Part shown: positions 1 to 4,806 of the stretch, in pieces
Layout: each line of letters starts with the position of its first letter
How positions within the stretch are numbered: position 1 is the first letter of the stretch
DNA from: Planctomycetaceae bacterium
GTDB taxonomy: Bacteria; Planctomycetota; Phycisphaerae; Phycisphaerales; SM1A02
DNA length: 6,298 bases
NCBI GenBank assembly: GCA_947459855.1
Contig: CANHFL010000070.1
Location: 1 to 6,298, forward strand
Direction: 5' to 3'
The notes under the pieces: model-generated
What the model saw: the letters and a program-made list of their open reading frames with translations, nothing else
The model's database searches: none
Told to the model about the DNA's origin: nothing
Position numbers and translations under genes: made by a program

Positions 1-152
1 AGCAAGTCGTGGCAGGGAAAAACTTCAGATTCTTTTGTAATGCGTCTGGTGTATTTCCCAATGCTCCAAACTACGGCGCCATACTCAGCATTTCGAAGCT
101 TATCGGATCTCCTGCCGAGTTGACCGGCACAGAAACCTTCGGCAACGACTAA
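1..152 (+). CDS. C-terminal end of a cystatin-like (QxVxG) domain protein, 5' partial
   Basis: Reading in frame from base 3 gives about 49 residues to the TAA at 150-152. The visible part begins with QVVAGKNFRFFCNA, followed by a stretch with a PNAPN turn and a final strand-like tail. QVVAG is the central loop signature of cystatins, the wedge that enters the active site of papain-like cysteine proteases. Small bacterial proteins with a QVVAGTNYxFxC-type segment are common and often annotated as cystatin-like. Everything upstream is outside the window, so length, signal peptide and start cannot be judged. Protease inhibition is a family-based suggestion only, since bacterial copies of this motif are mostly uncharacterised. 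A hairpin lies 27 bases after the stop, and the gene shows no link to the operon on the other strand. Confidence 0.6.
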   Translation, partial: QVVAGKNFRFFCNASGVFPNAPNYGAILSISKLIGSPAELTGTETFGND

Positions 153-179
153 TTGGTTTAGCTACCTAGCTGGCAATTT

Positions 180-208
180 CCAGCTCACTTGGATCGTCAG
201 TGAGCTGG
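180..208 (+). terminator. Perfect 10-bp hairpin after the cystatin-like gene, possible transcript end
   Basis: Bases 180-189 (CCAGCTCACT) pair perfectly with 199-208 (AGTGAGCTGG) around a 9-base loop. It starts 27 bases past the upstream stop codon, where a terminator would sit. No T-run follows on either strand, so it is not a textbook intrinsic terminator; it may mark or protect a 3' end. From here to 412 I see no gene. Confidence 0.4.
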
Positions 209-412
209 GAACGCCACAGGACAATTTCTGAGATGACCTTCTGTGTACCCTCGCTGCTCAGGTGAACGAGACTCGTTTTGGTCCATTCAGCATTAACTTT
301 GCTCGAGATCTATCCAACCACCGCAAAACCAAACCACAGTTTTGAAGTTTCCGATGTCATGATTGCCTCTCGCTCATCATTTTATCGACGTGATCGTACG
401 GTTGATCCCTTT

Positions 413-426
413 TGTCCGTGAGCGCT
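413..426 (+). repeat. Left terminal inverted repeat of the IS21-like remnant
   Basis: TGTCCGTGAGCGCT matches the reverse complement of 834-847 at 12 of 14 positions and begins with the TG typical of IS21-family ends. Confidence 0.6.
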
Positions 427-532
427 GAAAAGGGGCCAGTGAGAGGCGGTTTAGAAGGGACCAGTTCGACAGGAAAAGCATGAAGCCGTCTGATAGAGGC
501 GTTGTTAGTAATCTTTTCATCGACGTTGCACA

Positions 533-787
533 ATGGTTCGTTGGCTGTATGTTCACAAAATCCAGGGACCGGAGCAACTATACGGGACTGGGATATCCAC
601 GCGGAAAACAGCCAAAGACCTCGGAATCTATCGAAAGTTCGCGGACCGGCATTTAGACGATATCCAGGCAAAACCTGCCAATCTGAACCAAGCGGCAACC
701 GGGGCGGGTTCACCATATCTGAGGCCGATAACATGGTATGGGAAAAGGCTCAAAAAGGGGCCAAATCGTAAGGGTCCTTATCGGTAA
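533..787 (+). pseudogene. istA: istA remnant, N-terminal HTH part of an IS21-family transposase
   Basis: The 84-residue frame starts at ATG 533. Residues 14-41 read EQLYGTGISTRKTAKDLGIY, then RKFADRHL, which follows the 'S-x-R-x-x-A-x-x-LGI-x-R-K-T-V' pattern of the N-terminal helix-turn-helix of IstA proteins. The following AKPAN...ATGAGS segment (about residues 46-60) resembles the proline/alanine-rich linker I know after the HTH in planctomycete IstA copies. The frame then runs into end-repeat sequence and stops at 785-787. The DDE catalytic domain and the istB ATPase gene are absent, so it cannot transpose. Two overlapping open frames (502-771 on plus, 357-734 on minus) look like shadows. 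The identification rests on pattern memory, not an alignment. Confidence 0.5.
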
Positions 788-833
788 TTAAAAATGGCCC
801 CCGTCAAAATCGCTCAGAGGTGGCCACACTAAG

Positions 834-847
834 AGCGCCCACTGACA
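834..847 (-). repeat. Right terminal inverted repeat of the IS21-like remnant
   Basis: Read on the minus strand this is TGTCAGTGGGCGCT, matching the left end at 413-426 with two differences. The inner flank carries GGGGCCA (795-801, inverted), as on the left side. Confidence 0.6.
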
Positions 848-1003
848 GTCATGCTGTTTTAGAGAAAATGTGCGAGTCGAAATCATCGATTTGGATCAAC
901 CATGCCAACCAATTGAATCCGAGCTCAAATCATTCCTCGACTAGGCAGATTGAAGGTTGACAGCAATGCTGATTGCACTGAGCAGTTCGATTCGAAGAAA
1001 GGG
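848..1003. other. Gap between IS remnant and operon end, possible short gene fragment
   Basis: On the plus strand, GTG at 870 opens a frame to TAG at 942-944 that reads VRVEIIDLDQPCQPIESELKSFLD. This looks protein-like but has no start context or recognisable family. It could be the tail of a gene cut by the IS insertion. There is no convincing terminator for the minus-strand operon here; the small dyad TTCGA-T-TCGAA near 987-997 has no T-run. Confidence 0.2.
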
Positions 1004-1783
1004 CTATGGGCGGATGTTGAAACGTGGCTGGCGCTTCGCAATTAGATCCGATTCGTAGGCTCTCCGTGCAGATTGCCTTCTTGCTTCGGAGTCCTCGGCA
1101 AACGCGTGGAGTTCCACGGTGACGTTTTCAACCCCGTTCTCCCAAAAGTAACGCGCAAGAGCTTTACGATCGGAGTGATCAAGGTGCTTGCCAACACGCA
1201 GTCGAAGATTTGAAGCCTCGCCAACGTAGAGATATCCGCTTTTGTCTCTAAAGATGTAGACGCCTGGATTCATAGGTATAAGGTCGATTTTGATTGCTAG
1301 TTCTTCTGCGGGAAAACTGACGATCTGTCGTTCCCAGTTGGCGATTCGCTTAACAATCTCGGGTTGGAGACGGCTAGCTTTTCGCAGACCAAGTGCAGCT
1401 TTACGGAGCCGATAGACAGCTACTTCGGGTGCGATACTGAGTGCAATTGCGTCAAAATCAGAACGTGCCCCGGGAGCACAAAGTACACGGTCTATAGTCA
1501 ATTGAGTTTGGTCTTCCATGAACCGAGCTGCAATCTGAGATGCATGCTCATAAAGGCTATGGTCGATTCTTATTCGGTCCGTAGTAACGTCTCCAAGCGA
1601 GGCTGACTTTCTCAAGTTCATGAGAGTCCAATTCGCATCAAATTCCAAAACGTCAACCAACCTCTTGCGGCACTCCGAGATGAATGCAGCGTTGAGTTCT
1701 GGGTTGATCACTACATCATCCGTACTGCGACCGCAGTGCGTAGTAATGAAAGCGGCTTTAACTTCATCTCGAAGAGTATTCAT
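1004..1783 (-). CDS. GIY-YIG endonuclease with two N-terminal repeat modules (259 aa)
   Basis: The GIY-YIG nuclease domain fills about residues 170-258. It has the GIY element as G174-V-Y176, YIG as Y186-V-G188, the catalytic arginine R196 in SNLRLRVGKH with H200 behind it, the metal-binding glutamate E244, and N256 in the closing FN. These align with R27, H31, E75 and N90 of I-TevI, so the nuclease is predicted to be active. Residues 20-63 and 95-139 are two diverged copies of a 45-residue module (T-x-D-x-V then a RK near its end) shared with the 387-aa protein upstream. It is the last gene of the operon, starting 14 bases after the methyltransferase stop with only a weak GTGAG ribosome site. 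Length fits a small type II restriction enzyme of the Eco29kI/Hpy188I kind better than a homing enzyme, but the modules are unfamiliar. A repair or mobile-element role is possible. Confidence 0.8.
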   Translation of the reverse strand: MNTLRDEVKAAFITTHCGRSTDDVVINPELNAAFISECRKRLVDVLEFDANWTLMNLRKSASLGDVTTDRIRIDHSLYEHASQIAARFMEDQTQLTIDRVLCAPGARSDFDAIALSIAPEVAVYRLRKAALGLRKASRLQPEIVKRIANWERQIVSFPAEELAIKIDLIPMNPGVYIFRDKSGYLYVGEASNLRLRVGKHLDHSDRKALARYFWENGVENVTVELHAFAEDSEARRQSARRAYESDLIAKRQPRFNIRP

Positions 1784-1797
1784 CTAATATTCGCTCA

Positions 1798-2604
1798 CTA
1801 ATAATTCATCCAAATGCGCTCGATCATTTTAGGCTTTTTCTTAGCACCCGATGCTTTGTTGTCAATCTCGATGTCTAGAATCCGCCATCTTTTCAGATTC
1901 TTGTCATAGAGGGCGTTCGGGTAGCCAGATAGTATCACCATGCCGGTGCAAGACAATACGGTCTCAAGTAAATTCATATGCTGGGATGTATTCATTTCGT
2001 GATCATAGTCTTTAATCGAAAATCGTGTTTCATGGAGGTAGGGTGGGTCTAAATAGAAAAGCGTTTTCGGACCATCCTGAGTTCGTATCACATTCGTTGC
2101 ATCGTCATTCAAGATGACAACCCGCTTTAGCCGATCCGATACATCCCTAAGCCCTTCAATTGCTGTGAGCCAGGACGACGCCTGCTCGTTCATTTGCCTA
2201 CGAGTGCGATTACGACTCAATGTCGCAAAGGAGGCTAGTTTCCCTGCACGCGATTGTCGACATCGAATGAAGAAGTTAACAGCATGACGGATTGGATCAT
2301 CGGTCGGTTGATGAGCATCTTTCCACTCTACTTGCGAAAATGGTACCGTCTCAACAATTCGCATGAACTTCTTAAATTGAAACTCTTCCTGCAGAACCCT
2401 CCAGAAGTTTGTAAGTTCTGAATGAATATCATTTACCACCTCTGAAATTCCATCTGGTGACTTATTCAGCAAAACGGAACCTCCGCCAAAGAATGGCTCG
2501 ACATAGTGAATATGCGCTGGCATGAGTCCAATTATCTTCTCTGCCAGGTAGTGCTTACCACCATGCCATTTCAAAGGCTGAACCAATCGTCGATCCTGCT
2601 TCAC
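1798..2604 (-). CDS. Dam/D12-class DNA adenine-N6 methyltransferase
   Basis: Numbered from the TTG at 2607 (269 aa), the protein has the D12-class order of motifs. PLKWHGGKHYLAEKI (11-25) is the N-terminal K-W-x-GGK motif. VEPFFGGGSV (36-45) is the AdoMet-binding FxGxG motif I. Acidic D60 ends the next strand, and FYLDPPY (184-190) is the catalytic DPPY motif IV. The central part (115-165), with RTRRQMNEQASSWL, is the likely target-recognition region and resembles phage-type adenine methylases more than E. coli Dam, so GATC specificity should not be assumed. It should transfer methyl from AdoMet to adenine N6. Length is normal (Dam is 278 aa) and all motifs are intact. It lies 66 bases after the 387-aa nuclease gene and 14 before the 259-aa one, as expected for the protective half of a restriction-modification locus. 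It starts at GTG 2604 or TTG 2607. Confidence 0.9.
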   Translation of the reverse strand: MKQDRRLVQPLKWHGGKHYLAEKIIGLMPAHIHYVEPFFGGGSVLLNKSPDGISEVVNDIHSELTNFWRVLQEEFQFKKFMRIVETVPFSQVEWKDAHQPTDDPIRHAVNFFIRCRQSRAGKLASFATLSRNRTRRQMNEQASSWLTAIEGLRDVSDRLKRVVILNDDATNVIRTQDGPKTLFYLDPPYLHETRFSIKDYDHEMNTSQHMNLLETVLSCTGMVILSGYPNALYDKNLKRWRILDIEIDNKASGAKKKPKMIERIWMNY

Positions 2605-2610
2605 CAATTC

Positions 2611-2616
2611 ACCTTC
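2611..2616 (-). promoter_or_regulatory. Ribosome binding site deciding the methyltransferase start
   Basis: On the minus strand GAAGGT lies here. It leaves 7 bases before GTG at 2604 but only 4 before TTG at 2607, so GTG is the better start. An in-frame TAG upstream, at about 2626-2628, rules out a much earlier start, and no ATG is available before residue 29. A non-ATG start may keep methyltransferase output modest. Confidence 0.5.
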
Positions 2617-2670
2617 AAAATTGTTCTAGACATCAAATTCCGTGATCCTAAGGTCGCATCGCGAGACACA

Positions 2671-3834
2671 CTACGCGACAGCACTCAAGTAATTTAGCAC
2701 CGGAGTGAATTCAGCAATCGCCCTGAGTTCACTAATTTTGCGTGCAGTAGAATTACCTCCCGCTTCAACAATCCCCAACTCAATTTTTCGAGATCCTGAG
2801 TCATAAATCCATTCCGGAATTCCGATTGAATTACTGCGATCAAAATGTCGCTCGATCCGATTGCGAAGATTTTCTGTCTCGCCAATATATAGGGCGCGTT
2901 CATCGGTCCGAAACATATAGATTCCCGCGTGCGTTGGGATTACGCTCGCCTTCACCGATGTCGCAATTCCAAGACGTTCAAAAATTACTAGGTCGGCGAT
3001 TGCAGCCTTCGCTTTGTGGCGTCCAGCGGCTTTACGAACTCCAAGCGCTGCCCAGCGATAATCCAGGGATGAGAATCCTGGAGCAAGCTTGAATGCGAGA
3101 TCATCAAATTGAACCGCCAATTGGGGATCGCAAAGAATATGGTCTAGTGATAGCCCTTCGGGATATTTTGATGCCCACAATTGGGATACACTCGCTAACG
3201 CAATTTCACTTGCGTATTCGAAATCATCGATTTGCTTGGGGGTATACTTCTTTGTCTTTGGCATGTCCTTGAGGACGCCGGTTTTGCGAGCTCCCATAAG
3301 CTGCCAATTGAGATCGTAGTCAGTGCCCGGCACGCCGAGTTCACGGCAACGATGCAAGAAGTTTGAATTCAACTCAGGGTCAGCAATAACACGATCTGTG
3401 GAATAGCCATCGCGGACCTCTAGATATGCTTGTGCAATTTTCGCGTTGTGGGCTCGCGGTCCTTCATGAATCTGAGACAGCTTTACCGCAAGCTTCGTTA
3501 CGACCAATTGGTTCAAGCTAACGCCTTCATCACGGGACTCGCGTTCAAGAGCTTGATGAAGCGTTTTTGGGAGCCGAACTACGAAGCGACCACTTTTTTC
3601 GGGCTCAGCTCCAGATACGAGCCCGCTTTTCTCAATTGACTCCCTCAGTATTTGCCGAATAGCCTTATACTCTTCCGTTTTCATGAACTCCTCGCGGTCA
3701 TACCGATCGGGATAAGCACGGGTCAGCAGACCCACGTTCGGGTCGAATAGTGCATTAGAAACATCTGCCCATTTCGTAAGCGATTGAGTCGCTTCCTTAA
3801 CTTGCGTTAATAGTTCTCCATTTTTCGACTTCAT
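2671..3834 (-). CDS. Ribbon-helix-helix (HicB C-term-like) plus GIY-YIG nuclease fusion (387 aa)
   Basis: Residues 1-80 are a helical region with a YPDRYDREEF and E-YKAIR pattern. Residues 81-122 (SGRFVVRLPKTLHQALERES, then EGVSLNQLVVTKLAVKL) match the ribbon-helix-helix DNA-binding domain at the C-terminus of HicB antitoxins: a strand followed by two helices joined at GVSLNQ. Residues 145-188 and 228-272 are two copies of the ~45-residue module also found in the 259-aa paralogue. The GIY-YIG domain covers about 300-383: G304-I-Y306, Y316-I-G318, catalytic R326, H330, E369 and N381, with E-to-N spacing of 12 as in the paralogue. All key residues are present, so it is predicted to cut DNA. Its ATG overlaps the upstream stop as ATGA, with GGAG 8 bases before, indicating translational coupling. 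The RHH may act as autoregulator or add DNA contacts. Automatic annotation may call it a HicB antitoxin, but no HicA is nearby. Confidence 0.8.
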   Translation of the reverse strand: MKSKNGELLTQVKEATQSLTKWADVSNALFDPNVGLLTRAYPDRYDREEFMKTEEYKAIRQILRESIEKSGLVSGAEPEKSGRFVVRLPKTLHQALERESRDEGVSLNQLVVTKLAVKLSQIHEGPRAHNAKIAQAYLEVRDGYSTDRVIADPELNSNFLHRCRELGVPGTDYDLNWQLMGARKTGVLKDMPKTKKYTPKQIDDFEYASEIALASVSQLWASKYPEGLSLDHILCDPQLAVQFDDLAFKLAPGFSSLDYRWAALGVRKAAGRHKAKAAIADLVIFERLGIATSVKASVIPTHAGIYMFRTDERALYIGETENLRNRIERHFDRSNSIGIPEWIYDSGSRKIELGIVEAGGNSTARKISELRAIAEFTPVLNYLSAVA

Positions 3835-4187
3835 GACTGTTCTCCAGATAAATCGACAGGGGTGACAAAATCGACCGTCGAACCGGTTTTTTCGAGGAAC
3901 ATGCTCTCCTGACCAAGCTTCTTAGCAAGATCAATGACGATTTGACGAAGTTCTTTCTCTTGGTTTTCTTGAATGACGATCCAGTATTGAACCAAGTGGT
4001 CGACTGCTTTCTTTCCATTTGCCATGCGATAAGCCCCACTAACCGTGCCCCCAACGGTGTAGCCGTTGAAACGCAAGAAGAGGCTATCCTGTAAATCGAT
4101 GAAGACATCCTCAGGCACCTGGCTACCGTCGTTAAAGGTTGTCGGCACAAGTAGTAGATACTTGGAATTTGTCGGTGGTTCGTCCAT
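3831..4187 (-). CDS. Small protein of unknown function, first gene of the operon (118 aa)
   Basis: I do not recognise this protein with confidence. It is soluble, with no signal peptide, membrane segment or cysteines. The sequence suggests a compact alpha/beta fold: strand KYLLLVPTTF (9-18), a helix (25-40), FNGYTVGGTVSGAY (40-53), strand QYWIVI (67-72), a long charged helix (74-91), then LGQES (91-95) and a last strand near 97-108. The order 'strand, F-x-G-x-T, strand, helix, GQES' recalls DUF3574-type proteins, but this is only a resemblance. The start is well supported, with GAGGAG at 4196-4201 leaving 8 bases before the ATG. The stop overlaps the start of the RHH-nuclease gene (ATGA), so the two are probably made together. 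It could be a controller, an inhibitor or a structural partner of the nucleases. A longer open frame at 3797-4231 is a shadow. Confidence 0.65.
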   Translation of the reverse strand: MDEPPTNSKYLLLVPTTFNDGSQVPEDVFIDLQDSLFLRFNGYTVGGTVSGAYRMANGKKAVDHLVQYWIVIQENQEKELRQIVIDLAKKLGQESMFLEKTGSTVDFVTPVDLSGEQS

Positions 4188-4209
4188 TCAGGTAACTCCT
4201 CACCGAATA

Positions 4210-4238
4210 ATGATACCACCCGCAGTATCACCCGGCAA
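4210..4238 (-). promoter_or_regulatory. Predicted sigma70-type promoter of the minus-strand operon
   Basis: On the minus strand, TTGCCG (4238-4233) and TATCAT (4215-4210) are separated by exactly 17 bases, close to the consensus TTGACA and TATAAT. Transcription would begin near 4203, giving a leader of about 16 bases that still includes the GAGGAG ribosome site. An inverted repeat covers the spacer and the -10 box. Confidence 0.5.
4211..4230. promoter_or_regulatory. Candidate operator: perfect inverted repeat TGATAC-N8-GTATCA
   Basis: Two perfect 6-base arms, TGATAC (4211-4216) and GTATCA (4225-4230), lie 14 bases apart start to start. They sit between the -35 box and the -10 box of the operon promoter and overlap the -10. 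A protein bound here would block RNA polymerase. The ribbon-helix-helix domain of the second gene is the obvious candidate because such proteins often bind short inverted repeats in their own promoters. The pairing of protein and site is inference. Confidence 0.45.
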
Positions 4239-4478
4239 TCTGTTAGTCGTCGCTACGCGTCAGTCTCGCACGGTAAGACTTTACATGGTAAGGAGTTACG
4301 GCGATTTGAAAATTTCCTGAATTCGGCGTTTGATTGACATCTGCCAAAGTTCATGCTGCAACTGCCAGCCACGGCGAGAAATCGGGAACAGTCCCCGAGC
4401 GATGGGATGGCGGATTGCGATCCAACGTGTGGAGAGGCTCTGCCCGTCGTGAACGCCCCTTTTGCGCCCCTTGCGAGA

Positions 4479-4520
4479 CCATTAGCCGGAGGTGGCTCTG
4501 CGCTTACCTCCGGCTAATGG
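4479..4520. repeat. Long perfect dyad, REP-like hairpin with 15-bp stem
   Basis: CCATTAGCCGGAGGT (4479-4493) and its exact reverse complement (4506-4520) flank a 12-base loop. The core ATTAGCCGGAGG/CCTCCGGCTAAT is of the kind I associate with dispersed intergenic repeats in Rhodopirellula-type planctomycetes (from memory, not searched). It could also terminate or insulate divergent transcripts, but no T-run follows. Confidence 0.6.
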
Positions 4521-4523
4521 CTC

Positions 4524-4540
4524 GGATCCCTCCGGGATCC
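4524..4540. repeat. Second hairpin, 7-bp stem with TCC loop
   Basis: GGATCCC, TCC, GGGATCC form a perfect short hairpin only three bases after the longer dyad. The CTCCGG/TCCGG core recurs in both, so the pair may be one composite repeat unit. Confidence 0.5.
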
Positions 4541-4696
4541 CAGTGGGGACTGCGGCCAGGACGGGACAACCCTCAAAGCGATTTCCGCAAGGTCTTCAGC
4601 CGCATCGGAACGATCGGACAAAGAGACCGGGGACAAAACAAGCGAGGTCAGGCGAAATCCAGCGTGAAGCAATTTGCCTCCATAGTTGCAGGCACC

Positions 4697-4743
4697 ACCC
4701 TACAACGCTAACATATTTGCGAGCAATACCTTACAACGGTACC
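4697..4743 (+). repeat. Imperfect direct repeats upstream of the caspase-like gene
   Basis: ACCCTACAACGCTAAC (4697-4712) and ACCTTACAACGGTACC (4728-4743) match at 13 of 16 positions. They are 31 bases apart start to start, about three helical turns. GTTGCAG also occurs on both sides (4685-4691 and 4747-4753). Lying 64 bases before the start codon, they could be tandem regulator sites for the caspase-like gene. Confidence 0.3.
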
Positions 4744-4806
4744 ACTGTTGCAGTAAACAGTCAAAAATATGCCCTGTCAGTTGGAATCAGTTGGAGGTTG
4801 GTAGAG

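Larger units (their letters stand above)
413..847 (+). mobile_element. Decayed, internally deleted IS21-family element
   Basis: The boundaries are set by matching ends. TGTCCGTGAGCGCT at 413-426 and the reverse complement of 834-847 (TGTCAGTGGGCGCT) agree at 12 of 14 positions, and both start with TG. Inside are further copies of GGGGCCA (432-438 and 757-763, inverted at 795-801). The copies at 424-440 and 747-765 share an extended GCT-N-AAAA-GGGGCCA context. Repeated internal binding sites near both ends are typical of IS21-type elements. The only coding trace is the start of an IstA-like protein (533-787). A complete IS21 element is roughly 2 to 2.5 kb with istA and istB, so most of the interior is lost. 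No clear target duplication flanks it (ATCCCTTT on the left, GTCATGCT on the right), which suggests an old or rearranged insertion. Confidence 0.6.
4239..4806. other. Divergent intergenic region between the operon and the caspase-like gene
   Basis: Apart from the dyads at 4479-4540 and the direct repeats at 4697-4743 I see no gene here. A plus-strand frame at 4334-4711 is open, but it runs straight through both hairpins, is rich in R, G and P, and resembles no family, so I treat it as non-coding. About 4340-4640 is clearly richer in G+C than the operon. It includes CGCCCCTT twice (about 4454-4472). No clear promoter for the caspase-like gene is visible; TTGCGA at 4717-4722 has a poor -10 partner. 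Confidence 0.4.

Noticed and set aside
357..734. 125-codon open frame on the minus strand
   Set aside because: It lies across the left end of the IS21 remnant and opposite the istA fragment, and its composition resembles no family. It is most likely a shadow frame.
960..1003. Terminator after the minus-strand operon
   Set aside because: Only weak dyads (GCAAT-GCTG-ATTGC and TTCGA-T-TCGAA) occur, with mismatched outer pairs and no T-run.
2671..3834. HicAB toxin-antitoxin pair
   Set aside because: Only the RHH part of HicB is present, within a nuclease. No HicA-like small RNA-binding protein is encoded next to it.
3797..4231. 144-codon minus-strand frame overlapping the first operon gene
   Set aside because: It would remove the ATGA coupling and cover the promoter. 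The 118-aa frame has a strong ribosome site and a protein-like pattern.
4334..4711. 125-codon open frame on the plus strand in the intergenic region
   Set aside because: It crosses both perfect hairpins and is biased to R, G and P with no recognisable domain. Frames of this kind arise from GC-rich intergenic repeats.
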